Below, piece after piece: positions 16,690-24,942 of a stretch of DNA of 36,472 nt (the first letter of the stretch is position 1; each line of letters starts with the position of its first letter). Under the pieces are notes generated by a model. That model searched no databases, was not told the origin of the DNA, and was given only the letters and a program-made list of their open reading frames with translations. The DNA is from Candidatus Physcocola equi (GTDB lineage: Bacteria > Bacteroidota > Bacteroidia > Bacteroidales > Paludibacteraceae): assembly GCA_018064855.1 (NCBI GenBank), contig JAGHUM010000024.1, positions 1-36,472 of the forward strand. Reading direction: 5' to 3'. The translations under genes and the position numbers were made by a program.

Positions 16690-18646
16690 GGTTTTCTAAA
16701 TTGTTTTCGTTGGAATTTTCAGTGTCTGTTTGTTGGAAGGTGAGTACTTTCCCTTCGTTTAATACGTGGTTGTAGAGTTTTTTGTAGAAGGCGTGACGTG
16801 TAAGTGTTTCACTGTCTCCTACGATGATTAGTTTCATTTTTGCGCGTGTGATCGCCACATTCATGCGTCGTAGTTCACGAAGGAATCCGATGTTACCATC
16901 GTCGTTGGCGCGAACCAGCGAGATGAGGATGACGTCTCGTTCCTGACCTTGAAAACCATCGATGGTGTTGACAGTAATGGCTGAGCGCACTTGCTTGAGC
17001 AGAGGGCTGAATCTGACCTTTTTGCGGAGTCGTTGCACTTGGCTCTTGTATGGAGATATCAACCCGAAATCGATGCGTTCTTCTTTTACGCGTTGAACAC
17101 TTAGTTTTTCAATGTATTGCTCCAGCTGACGAATGATGAATATGGCTTCTCCTTCATTGTATCTGCCGCTTTGGTCATTGGTTATTTCCTCTTCAAAGCC
17201 AAGTCCCTGCGTGTCCAGCCAGACGAGCGGCGCATCGTATTCCAGAATGTTCCTGTGCCTGACGCTGGGGCTGGTCATGAGTTGTCCGCCATAAAACCAT
17301 TCGGAAGGAAATTTGACAATGGTTTCGTGCATGCGGTATTGCAGATTGAGGAGCGAGACGCATTCGGGTTTGTTTACAGCCACTTGCTCCATGAGTGTTT
17401 CTGCCAGTCCTTTATTGGCTGCTTCCACGTTTTTGATGGTGGGTGGCAGTTGGCAGTGGTCTCCTGCGAATATGACGCGGTCGGCTTTCTGAATGGCGAT
17501 CCAGCAGGCAGCTTCAAGGGCTTGTGCGGCTTCGTCAATAAAGAGGCTTTGGAAACGGATGCCTTCGAGCAAGCGGTGTGCGGCGCCTGTGAGTGTGGAC
17601 GCCACGATGCGGCACTGGTCGAAAAGATCGTGCCGGATGGTGAGTTCAAGGTTGGTGGCGCGGTCGCGTAACGAGGCGATTTTCGATCTGATCTCCCGCC
17701 TGTTTCCGTTGTTTCTGGCCTGTCCGTGCAGGTTGCGTATGGCTTGTCTCACGCTCCACAGGTCGGAATAGAGAGGATGGCTTTCAAAACGTCTTTCATA
17801 CGTGAATCCCAGCATTTTGTCGGTTACGCGGGAAGGGTTGCCAATGCGCAGTACGCTGACGCCGCGGTCGCTGAGTTGTTCGCAGATCCAATCGACTGCC
17901 ATGTTGCTTTGAGCGCAGACGAGGATTTGGTTTTCCCTGTTGAGAGTTTCGCAGATGGCTTCTACAAGCGTGGTGGTTTTGCCGGTGCCTGGGGGGCCGT
18001 GAACGATGGCGACTTCACGCGCGCAAAGGACCTTATTGACGGCTTTTTCCTGACTCTCGTTGAGCCATGGAAATTTCATGGGAGTGAGCGGACGGTATTC
18101 TGCTGTCTGTTTGCTGAGCAGAAGGTCTCGCAAGAAAGATGTGCGGTCACCTTTGGCGGATTGAACAGCCCGTAGGGCGGAAAACATGAGTTGGTAGGTG
18201 GTTTCGTCGAAATAGAGTTGCACGCCGAGCATTTCCGATGTTTTCAGCACATTGATGTCCGCCTCCCGGCTGAGTACAACAACCATTCTGTTGTCTTCCA
18301 CGAAACTGACGGTGCCGGTCACGCCCGTTGGTTTCGCTTCTCCGAGTCCGCTTTGCGTAAAGAAAGCGACGGGTTTCCCATATTCAAATTCCGAGTTTTC
18401 GACAGGCTGGTCGGGATTGATGACCGCCCCTCCATTCCTGAAGACATCGACGCAGAACTGATTGACAGCGTTGTAGTAACTGCGTCCCACTGTCAGCGGG
18501 AACCAGCAAACACCGTGTTTAACCTTCCAAGCGATTTCTGTGAGTTTACTTCGCTGTTCAAAGGCCATTTTTTCGTGATCATATTCCATTTTCAGCAGTT
18601 CCTGCTGTTTTTGGAAGTGTGCGTCTATGCTATAATGTTTGTCCAT
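16682..18646 (-). CDS. Superfamily 1 helicase of the UPF1/IGHMBP2-Dna2 type
   Basis: A 654-residue ATP-dependent nucleic-acid helicase. The N-terminal ~190 residues form a beta-rich nucleic-acid-binding part (HFQKQQELLKMEYDHEK helix, then VGRSYYN and VVVLSREAD). Helicase motifs follow: Walker A HGPPGTGKTT (about 217), Ia VCAQSNMAVD, II FIDEAAQALE, III FAGDHCQLPPT, IV LNLQYRMHE, V TVNTIDGFQGQERDVI and VI RRMNVAITRAK. The order and the DEAA box fit the UPF1-like group; the exact process in bacteria is unclear. ATG at 18646 is chosen; ATG 18652 and TTG 18658 are alternatives. A TAACTTTG -7 element at 18656-18663 would put the transcript start within a few bases of the ATG. Confidence 0.9.
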   Translation of the reverse strand: MDKHYSIDAHFQKQQELLKMEYDHEKMAFEQRSKLTEIAWKVKHGVCWFPLTVGRSYYNAVNQFCVDVFRNGGAVINPDQPVENSEFEYGKPVAFFTQSGLGEAKPTGVTGTVSFVEDNRMVVVLSREADINVLKTSEMLGVQLYFDETTYQLMFSALRAVQSAKGDRTSFLRDLLLSKQTAEYRPLTPMKFPWLNESQEKAVNKVLCAREVAIVHGPPGTGKTTTLVEAICETLNRENQILVCAQSNMAVDWICEQLSDRGVSVLRIGNPSRVTDKMLGFTYERRFESHPLYSDLWSVRQAIRNLHGQARNNGNRREIRSKIASLRDRATNLELTIRHDLFDQCRIVASTLTGAAHRLLEGIRFQSLFIDEAAQALEAACWIAIQKADRVIFAGDHCQLPPTIKNVEAANKGLAETLMEQVAVNKPECVSLLNLQYRMHETIVKFPSEWFYGGQLMTSPSVRHRNILEYDAPLVWLDTQGLGFEEEITNDQSGRYNEGEAIFIIRQLEQYIEKLSVQRVKEERIDFGLISPYKSQVQRLRKKVRFSPLLKQVRSAITVNTIDGFQGQERDVILISLVRANDDGNIGFLRELRRMNVAITRAKMKLIIVGDSETLTRHAFYKKLYNHVLNEGKVLTFQQTDTENSNENNLENHE

Positions 18647-18655
18647 AATCATTTG

Positions 18656-18663
18656 CAAAGTTA
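18656..18663 (-). promoter_or_regulatory. Putative -7 promoter element for the helicase operon
   Basis: TAACTTTG on the minus strand matches TAnnTTTG. The -33 position has only CTG, a weak match. Its closeness to the start codon implies a nearly leaderless message. Confidence 0.4.
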
Positions 18664-18731
18664 AATAAAAGCTGTGTTTTCAGTTCTTTTCAAAGCACTT
18701 TTTAGTGTTTTTGTTGAAAGAAAAAGGTGTC

Positions 18732-18988
18732 TATATACAAGTTGGCACTTTTTTTTGTCAACGAATTTCTACGAATAATTCAAATTTATTGGATGGTTGC
18801 AGATTTATACTAAGAATGCCTGTGGCATTTCTAATTACTACTAATTAAATGCTGGTTCCAATTCTGAATTCGTATTAATTCGTAACGCCAATGGCGTTTT
18901 TAGTAAAAATAGTCCATTGCATAGTTTTAGTAAAAAAATAGTATAAATTCGTTGGCCAAAAAACATTACTAGTGCCAACTTGTATATA
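18732..18988. repeat. MITE-like non-coding element with 18-bp perfect terminal inverted repeats
   Basis: The ends are exact inverted repeats: TATATACAAGTTGGCACT at 18732-18749 and its complement at 18971-18988. Inside, the symmetry continues after an offset (TTTTTTGTCAACGAATTT on the left against TTTTTTGGCCAACGAATTT read back from the right). A second nested pair is ACGAATTTCTACGAAT (18761-18776) and ATTCGTATTAATTCGT (18868-18883), 14 of 16 complementary. Two small palindromes, AATGCC-TGT-GGCATT (18815-18829) and AACGCCA-A-TGGCGTT (18884-18898), lie between. No open reading frame fills it, and I see no clear target-site duplication. It lies in the divergent region between the helicase and the S9 peptidase. 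It could be a mobile miniature element or a multi-armed RNA. Confidence 0.75.
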
Positions 18989-19029
18989 ATTCCCAAAATC
19001 AATAAATAAAAACGTTTCACTTTCAGACC

Positions 19030-21255
19030 ATGGCAAATAAGACTATTCCGCTAGACGGACTGATTCCTGGAGGAAAAAGTTATGAGCAATTCCAGCCCAA
19101 GCGCCTTAAACAGGTGCAACGCAGCGGAGACGGCGTGCTGATGGAGAAAGAGGAACACATCATATTCGCAAAAGCCACAAAAGACCAACTTGAAACAGTA
19201 GCGAAATGCTCCAAAACGGAAATTGAAAAGCTACTGGAGGAATGTGGATGCAAACACCATAATGACACCATCACCATTCATGCGCTCAAAAACAAGAGCG
19301 GCGTGTTTTGGACAAAGACAAAGCAAGGGATTGCATTTGTGAACGTCGTCAATAAAAGCATTGAAAAACGCATTTTCATTGAAGAAGAATGGGATAATTT
19401 CGACTATTGCGAAAGAAACGACACATTCGCCTATACCTTTGAAAACAACCTGTATCTGTTAAACACAGAAGGCGTCAACAAACCTTTGTTTGACTTTGAT
19501 TGTCTGGAAGATGACATTATCATAGGTCAGACCGCAGCCAGAAACGAGTTTGGGATAGACAAGGGGACATTTTGGAGCGAAGACGGTTCTAAACTGGCTT
19601 TTTTCATTACAGACCAAAGAAACGAAACCAAATATCCGATTGTCCACATCGAAGATCCGATGGCTTCATTGGAAAACATCTGCTACCCAATGGCAGGACA
19701 ACCCAGCGAACACACCACCATCGGCATTTACGACCTTAAACAAGGCACTATCTCCATCATCGACAAGCAAGGGGCGGACAAAGACCATTTCCTGCATTTC
19801 CACGCAACGGAGAAAGGCCTGGGACTTCCCGACACAGACGACATTCAAACAGGGAACGAAGACTACCTTTGCTGCATCACATTCTCACCAGACGGGAAGT
19901 ATCTTTTGGCAACGGAACTCAACAGAGCGCAAACCGACATGAGTTGCAATTTGTTTTCAGCCAACACCGGAGAATTTATCAAAAGCATTTTCACTGAAAA
20001 CGACAAAAAATACGTTGAGCCACAATACACCCCATATTTCATCGGCAAGAATGATTTGTTTGTGTGGCAAAGCAGAAGATACGGTTACAACAACCTGTAT
20101 CTTTACAGCATAGAAAAAGGTTTTTGCCATCGTCTGACGAAAGGAGACTGGGAAGTCACCAACATCATCGGCACAAATCAAAATCACAGTTACCTTCTTG
20201 TGCAAGGGACCTACACCTCGCCACTCAACAGAGACGTGGTAAAAGTGGATTTAGACAAGCACAAAGCGAGTTGCCATCTAATATGCTCGTATGGCAGCCA
20301 CGACGCCACTTTGCTGAAAGACGACTATTTCATAGATTGCTTCAATTCGAGCAGCATCCCGTTCATCGCCAACCTCTATCACAACTGCAAAAAAGTGAAA
20401 GAACTGGAGCGCAGCAACAATCCACTGAGCAACTACACCACCCCTTCGGTGAAAAACTACCACTGGATTTGCGAAGAAGGCAGACTCACCACGCCAGCTT
20501 TGGAATGTGAGCGCGACCCCAATGCCATCTTCTACAGACTGGTATGTCCGCCAGACATGGACATACGCAAAAAATATCCATTGATATGCTACTTTTACGG
20601 TGGTCCGCACGTTCAACTCATCCGCAACGAATGGGGATGCGGGACAACAGGTTTTGAACAAATGATGGCAATGGAAGACTGCATCGTTTTGACCATAGAC
20701 CCTCACGGGAGCGACAAACGAGGCAAAGAATTTGAGCAGAAAATCTGGCGAAACATCGGAGGACCACAGATTGAAGACTATGTGGCAGGCATAAAAAAAG
20801 TGTGCGAAGAAAACAGTTACATCGACGTTGACCGGATTGGCGTATTCGGATGGAGTTTTGGCGGGTTTATGACCAGCAGCTTGATGCTAAAAGTTCCAGA
20901 CTTATTTAAGGTGGGAGTTGCAGGCGGTCCTGTCATAGACTGGGCCATGTACGAAGTCATGTACGGAGAACGCTATATGTCCACCCCGGAAGCGAACCCC
21001 AAAGGCTACAAGCAACACAACCTGCGCAACCACATCGGGAACCTGAAAGGGAAACTGATGCTTATTCATTGCAACGCAGACCCTGTTGTATTGTGGCAGA
21101 ACTCTTTGAGCATCATCAAAAGCAGCGTGAAAGAAGGTGTCCATTTGGACTACAACGTATATGTGGGACACCCTCACAACGTAAGAGGTCCGGAACGCGT
21201 ACACCTGATGGAGACCATCAGGACCTATCTGCTGGACCACTTGTACCATTCTTGA
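19030..21255 (+). CDS. S9 family dipeptidyl peptidase IV-like serine peptidase without signal peptide
   Basis: A 741-residue prolyl-oligopeptidase-family enzyme: beta-propeller DPPIV N domain (about 20-480) and alpha/beta hydrolase domain (about 500-741). The triad is complete: Ser609 in GWSFGGF, Asp684 in HCNADPVV, His716 in HPHNV. Substrate-end residues are in RNEFGIDKGTFWSEDG (about 171-186). The enzyme is expected to clip N-terminal dipeptides or tripeptides. Bacteroidota homologues I recall start with a Sec signal just before the conserved (L)xDLIPGG stretch. Here the protein starts MANKTIPLDGLIPGG with no hydrophobic segment, and an in-frame stop precedes the ATG, so it should be cytoplasmic. 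It starts 42 nt from the inverted-repeat element. Confidence 0.88.
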   Translation: MANKTIPLDGLIPGGKSYEQFQPKRLKQVQRSGDGVLMEKEEHIIFAKATKDQLETVAKCSKTEIEKLLEECGCKHHNDTITIHALKNKSGVFWTKTKQGIAFVNVVNKSIEKRIFIEEEWDNFDYCERNDTFAYTFENNLYLLNTEGVNKPLFDFDCLEDDIIIGQTAARNEFGIDKGTFWSEDGSKLAFFITDQRNETKYPIVHIEDPMASLENICYPMAGQPSEHTTIGIYDLKQGTISIIDKQGADKDHFLHFHATEKGLGLPDTDDIQTGNEDYLCCITFSPDGKYLLATELNRAQTDMSCNLFSANTGEFIKSIFTENDKKYVEPQYTPYFIGKNDLFVWQSRRYGYNNLYLYSIEKGFCHRLTKGDWEVTNIIGTNQNHSYLLVQGTYTSPLNRDVVKVDLDKHKASCHLICSYGSHDATLLKDDYFIDCFNSSSIPFIANLYHNCKKVKELERSNNPLSNYTTPSVKNYHWICEEGRLTTPALECERDPNAIFYRLVCPPDMDIRKKYPLICYFYGGPHVQLIRNEWGCGTTGFEQMMAMEDCIVLTIDPHGSDKRGKEFEQKIWRNIGGPQIEDYVAGIKKVCEENSYIDVDRIGVFGWSFGGFMTSSLMLKVPDLFKVGVAGGPVIDWAMYEVMYGERYMSTPEANPKGYKQHNLRNHIGNLKGKLMLIHCNADPVVLWQNSLSIIKSSVKEGVHLDYNVYVGHPHNVRGPERVHLMETIRTYLLDHLYHS

Positions 21256-21300
21256 AGGTGAATTTAGATAATTATGCCGTTTAACAAAGCAATAGAAAAA

Positions 21301-21324
21301 AGCCCGATCCATCACGACCGGGCT
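21301..21324. terminator. Bidirectional terminator between the peptidase and the 51-residue peptide gene
   Basis: Stem AGCCCG / CGGGCT with a partly pairing inner loop (A-C mismatch then TC/GA). On the minus strand it is followed by TTTTTT, a good terminator for the small gene that stops at 21366. On the plus strand the tail is TCTTGTTTT, weaker but plausible for the peptidase gene. Confidence 0.85.
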
Positions 21325-21365
21325 TCTTGTTTTACACTCAAATTAAAAAATGTGGACCAGACGAA

Positions 21366-21521
21366 TTATCCGAGATAAATGTCCGAATACGAACCAGAGT
21401 CATCAACCTGATTCTTTTTTGACTCAGGATTGCAGAACAAGCTGCTTTCCACAAAAAACGGATGCATCTTTGCTGATGGGATGCTGCAAACTAACTGGTC
21501 ATCTCTAACAAACTTTTCCAT
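21366..21521 (-). CDS. Small protein of 51 residues, unknown function
   Basis: Reading the minus strand from 21521 gives ATG, 50 further sense codons and TAA. The peptide begins MEKFVRDDQLVCSIP and ends DSGSYSDIYLG, with Cys at 12 and 30 and a short hydrophobic stretch (HPFFVESSLF, about 20-29). The basic KK at 35-36 separates it from an acidic, Ser-rich tail. No membrane segment and no Gly-Gly leader motif are present. Support for a real gene: AAAGGAGG placed 5 nt before the ATG, a full TTG-N19-TAACTTTG promoter at 21564-21593 and a terminator at 21301-21324. It lies 134 nt downstream of, and on the same strand as, an ABC exporter operon. I do not recognise the family. Bacteroidota encode many short peptides of this size, some of which are precursors for modified or exported products; any such role here is speculation. 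Confidence 0.72.
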   Translation of the reverse strand: MEKFVRDDQLVCSIPSAKMHPFFVESSLFCNPESKKNQVDDSGSYSDIYLG

Positions 21522-21525
21522 GTTA

Positions 21526-21533
21526 ACCTCCTT
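21526..21533 (-). promoter_or_regulatory. Strong Shine-Dalgarno sequence for the 51-residue peptide
   Basis: AAAGGAGG with TTAAC before the ATG. Bacteroidota genes rarely use a Shine-Dalgarno sequence, and none of the larger genes in this window has one of this quality, so it supports the start and suggests strong translation. Confidence 0.75.
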
Positions 21534-21563
21534 TTGTTTAGATTAGTAATAATTAAGAATACT

Positions 21564-21593
21564 CAAAGTTAGAAAAAAGTTTTCTAAATACAA
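21564..21593 (-). promoter_or_regulatory. Complete Bacteroidetes-type promoter for the 51-residue peptide gene
   Basis: On the minus strand, TTG (21593-21591), a 19-nt spacer and TAACTTTG (21571-21564) match the -33/-7 pair for the primary sigma factor. The leader before the ATG at 21521 would be about 35 nt. Confidence 0.7.
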
Positions 21594-21655
21594 GTTCCAA
21601 TTACTATGTTTTAAAGCACATTTAAGGAGCAGAAAAGCATATAGTTATACGATAA

Positions 21656-22873
21656 TCACTCGTATCTTAAAGCAGTTATTGGATCCATATTCGCCGCCTT
21701 TTTTGCCGGATACCACCCAAAGAAGATACCGAAAGCCGCACAAACAACAAAAGACGCCACTATGGCTGTGACGCTCACCGTGAACGGCCACCCCAGCAAA
21801 TTGGCACCTGCGTAAGAAATCACCAGACCGAGAATGATGCCTATGACGCCACCGATAAGGCTAAGAATTGCGCTTTCAATCAAAAACTGCATGAGAATAT
21901 CGCGCGCTCTGGCGCCGATAGCCATACGCAAACCGATTTCCTTCGTGCGTTCTGTCACAGTTACATACATGATATTCATGATGCCGATACCACCAACAAT
22001 CAACGATATAGAGGCAATGGCGGCAAGCAAATAGGTGAGAGTGCTGCTGATGCTGTTCATCATCTGCAGCATTTCCGACTGCGTGCGCACCTCAAAGTCA
22101 TCATTCTGATGATCATCTAACCGGTGATTTTGACGGAGCAAAAGAGAGACCTCTGAGACAGCCTTGTCCACCAGTTCCTCACTCTTTGCGGAAATATAGA
22201 TCATCTGCAGGTAGTTTTGCGAAAGAATACGTTTCTGCACCGTGGTATATGGGGCAAAAATCACATCATCCTGATCCTGTCCCATCTGGTTTTGTCCTTT
22301 GCTATCGAGCAACCCCACGACCTTCATCGGAATATTCTTGAAACGGATGGTTTTTCCGATAGGGTCCTCATTGGGGAAAAGATTCGCCTTCACGGTTTGG
22401 CCAATCACGCAAACCTTAGCACTCTTATTCACGTCATCATCAGAAAAGCAACTGCCATCCACCAACTCATATTTGCGGATTTCAAGAAACGAGGGAGAAC
22501 AACCTTGCAACTGACCGGTTGCATTGCAGTTGCCATAAATCACAGCACCAGCCGCAGTTACATAAGGTGAGACCTTAGCGACATAAGTAGCCTGTTTTTC
22601 GATGAGTTTCACATCCGATTCCGTAAGCGTCTGCACATTGTCGTTACCCATGTTAGAGCCGCCTCGACGCTGATTGGCACGCATCACCATAATCATGTTC
22701 GTACCCATGTCGCTCACCTGCTGCTGGGTGCTCATCTGCGAACTCTGTCCGAGACTAACCATGGCGATAACGGAAGAAATACCAATAACAACACCCAAGA
22801 TGGTGAGGAGCGTGCGTGTTTTATTTCGCAGAATTGCTTCCCATGCAATCTTCAGAAGGTTGGATATATTCAT
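21656..22873 (-). CDS. MacB-like ABC transporter permease
   Basis: A 405-residue protein with the MacB/FtsX layout: one N-terminal membrane helix (about 18-42, RTLLTILGVVIGISSVIAMVS), a large periplasmic MacB_PCD domain (about 45-270) and three C-terminal helices (about 283-395) with the conserved GIMNIMYVTVTERTKEIGLR and FLIESAILSLIGG motifs. It pairs with the ATPase 18 nt upstream, the HlyD-type adaptor and the TolC-like channel to form a tripartite pump of the mechanotransmission type. Substrates of this group include antibiotics, peptides and siderophores; the substrate here is unknown. Last large gene of the operon; no clear terminator before the 51-residue peptide gene. Confidence 0.9.
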   Translation of the reverse strand: MNISNLLKIAWEAILRNKTRTLLTILGVVIGISSVIAMVSLGQSSQMSTQQQVSDMGTNMIMVMRANQRRGGSNMGNDNVQTLTESDVKLIEKQATYVAKVSPYVTAAGAVIYGNCNATGQLQGCSPSFLEIRKYELVDGSCFSDDDVNKSAKVCVIGQTVKANLFPNEDPIGKTIRFKNIPMKVVGLLDSKGQNQMGQDQDDVIFAPYTTVQKRILSQNYLQMIYISAKSEELVDKAVSEVSLLLRQNHRLDDHQNDDFEVRTQSEMLQMMNSISSTLTYLLAAIASISLIVGGIGIMNIMYVTVTERTKEIGLRMAIGARARDILMQFLIESAILSLIGGVIGIILGLVISYAGANLLGWPFTVSVTAIVASFVVCAAFGIFFGWYPAKKAANMDPITALRYE

Positions 22874-22891
22874 ATAAAAGGATATTAAAAA

Positions 22892-23653
22892 TTAGTAATC
22901 CGACGATTTAGGAAGAGCGTCAAGAGCAGCCTGTGCAGATTGAGTCTCCACCAATTCATCTTTCATCACCTGTCCGTCTCGCAGGAAAACGGTGCGTTTG
23001 GTAAAGAGGGCGATATCAGGTTCATGCGTCACGAAACCGATGGTTTTACCCTGTTCGTTTAACCGCTGAAACAGGCTCATGATTTCGTAAGACGTGCGCG
23101 TATCGAGGTTTCCAGTTGCCTCATCGGCAAGCAGAATCACCGGGTCGTTGACTATGGCACGAGCGATTGCAATACGTTGCTGCTGACCACCCGACATCTG
23201 GTTTGGCGTATGCAAAGCACGATTCGCCATACCCACCTGTTCCAGAGCATATTCAGCCCTTTCACGACGTTCTTTTGGTCCGATTGAGTTATTATAAAGC
23301 AACGGAAGCTCCACCTGTTCGATGGATGTGGTACGAGGCAGAAGATTGTAGCTTTGGAAAACGAACCCGATCTTTCGGTTTCGTATCATAGACAACTCAT
23401 CTTTTGAGCAGTTGCTGACATCTTGTCCATCAATAAAATAGCGTCCGCTGGTAGGCCGGTCGAGGCAACCCAAGATGTTAAGCATGGTGGACTTTCCACT
23501 GCCGCTGGTGCCCATGATAGAGACAAACTCACCGGGGTTGATGCTGAAACTGACACCACGAAGTGCATGTACCACCTCAGAGCCGACCACGAAGTCGCGC
23601 CTTAAATCCTCAATGCGGATAATCGAATTGTCTTCCATTTTTGTTTCACCCAT
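22892..23653 (-). CDS. ABC transporter ATP-binding protein (MacB/LolD type)
   Basis: A 253-residue ATPase with Walker A GTSGSGKST (about 49-57), Q-loop FVFQSYNLLP, signature MSGGQQQR, Walker B VILLADEATGNLD and H-loop VTHEPD. The family powers the adjacent MacB-like permease. The start ATG at 23653 lies 9 nt after the adaptor stop codon; an in-frame ATG 15 nt later (MEDNSII) is also possible. Fully consistent with one operon. Confidence 0.92.
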   Translation of the reverse strand: MGETKMEDNSIIRIEDLRRDFVVGSEVVHALRGVSFSINPGEFVSIMGTSGSGKSTMLNILGCLDRPTSGRYFIDGQDVSNCSKDELSMIRNRKIGFVFQSYNLLPRTTSIEQVELPLLYNNSIGPKERRERAEYALEQVGMANRALHTPNQMSGGQQQRIAIARAIVNDPVILLADEATGNLDTRTSYEIMSLFQRLNEQGKTIGFVTHEPDIALFTKRTVFLRDGQVMKDELVETQSAQAALDALPKSSDY

Positions 23654-23662
23654 AATTAAAAA

Positions 23663-24931
23663 TTAGTGCGCAGGAGGACCTTGGAGAGAACTGTTTTTCG
23701 CTCCGGATTTAGGTCGAGAAGGTCCAAAGAAGTTTTTACCATTCTGCTTTTTCTCCTTCACGCCAACCACCGCATTCGTAACAACAGAATCACCTTCAGC
23801 AAGACCTGCATTTACGATGTAATTGATGCCGTCACCGAGTCCGACCTGAACACGACGAGGATGTATTTCAGCGCCTTTTTTAATCCAGACTTCTTTTGTT
23901 TTGACATTCTTACCAGCAGGTTTTGCCATGGCAGTAGCATCGGTCTTACCATCAACAGCATGTTCGCCTTTATGTTCCCCATTTTTACCTTCGGGTTTAG
24001 GCAAAGCATTCAGCACCTCTTCCGTAGGAGAATAGTTGGTGGCAGAAACCGGCACAACCAAATTAACCTGTTCGTCAGTCACAATCACAATGTTGGCTGT
24101 CATGCCCGGATAGAGTTTCTCATCAGGGTTTGGAGCAGTGACGATGACGGTATAAGTCACCACATTATTGGTGGTAACGGGGCTTAATCTGATTTGAGAG
24201 ATTTCGCCAGAAAACTCATCCGAGTAAGAATCAACAGTGAAAGACACCTTCTGCCCAACCTTGACAGCGCCTATATCGGCTTCATCAATATTGGCTTTCA
24301 CCTGCATATTCTTCAAATCGCGTGCAATCGTAAACAAAGTAGGAGTGCTGAAAGAAGAAGCGACAGTCTGTCCTTCCTCCACTTCCTTACCGAGCACCAC
24401 CCCATCGATAGGAGAATAGATTTCCGCATAACTGAGATTCAGTTTCGCTTCCTTCACATTGATTTGCGCCTGGCTGACACTGGCGTTTGCCTGATTCAGA
24501 GAATTCTGCACCGACTCAAGTTCCATTTTGGTAGCCGCTTTTTTATCGTACAATTCCTTTGTACGCGCATAATTCTGTCTGGCCAAAGTGAGCGTGCTGA
24601 TAGCACTTTGCAACTGGGCGTTGGTTTGATTCAGTCTTTCCTGGAGTGTTGACTTATCCAATTCAGCCAAGAGTTGGCCTTTCTTCACATGGCTGTTGAA
24701 ATCAACATAGATTTTTTTCACCTCACCACTCACCTGAGTACCAACAGTAACCTCATCGACAGGAGCGACGCTACCTGTGGCTGTGACCGTAGCACGAACG
24801 GTATCTCTCGCAATTACCTTTGTGGTAAAAGTCACACTTTTCTGTCGTGGCGAGAAGAACAAAAACGCCAATCCGACGAGTGCAAGAGACCCGCCAAAAA
24901 TGAGCAATTTCTTTTTAGTTTTTGCTTCCAT
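23663..24931 (-). CDS. HlyD/MacA-type periplasmic adaptor
   Basis: A 422-residue membrane-fusion protein: N-terminal anchor (about 8-26), barrel-sandwich (lipoyl) halves TATGSVAPVDEVTVGTQVSG and AEIYSPIDGVVLGKEV, a helical hairpin (about 90-155), a beta barrel and a membrane-proximal domain. It contains an unusual polar insertion, about 300-345, rich in Lys, Gly, Glu and His (PEGKNGEHKGEHAVDG), and a basic Ser-rich C-terminal tail ending SLQGPPAH. It links the MacB-like permease to the TolC-like channel. Gap to tolC is 11 nt. Confidence 0.9.
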   Translation of the reverse strand: MEAKTKKKLLIFGGSLALVGLAFLFFSPRQKSVTFTTKVIARDTVRATVTATGSVAPVDEVTVGTQVSGEVKKIYVDFNSHVKKGQLLAELDKSTLQERLNQTNAQLQSAISTLTLARQNYARTKELYDKKAATKMELESVQNSLNQANASVSQAQINVKEAKLNLSYAEIYSPIDGVVLGKEVEEGQTVASSFSTPTLFTIARDLKNMQVKANIDEADIGAVKVGQKVSFTVDSYSDEFSGEISQIRLSPVTTNNVVTYTVIVTAPNPDEKLYPGMTANIVIVTDEQVNLVVPVSATNYSPTEEVLNALPKPEGKNGEHKGEHAVDGKTDATAMAKPAGKNVKTKEVWIKKGAEIHPRRVQVGLGDGINYIVNAGLAEGDSVVTNAVVGVKEKKQNGKNFFGPSRPKSGAKNSSLQGPPAH

Positions 24932-24942
24932 TTATATAAACC

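Noticed and set aside
18732-18988. Inverted-repeat element as a complete insertion sequence
   Set aside because: At 257 bp it has no transposase frame, so it cannot be an autonomous insertion sequence.
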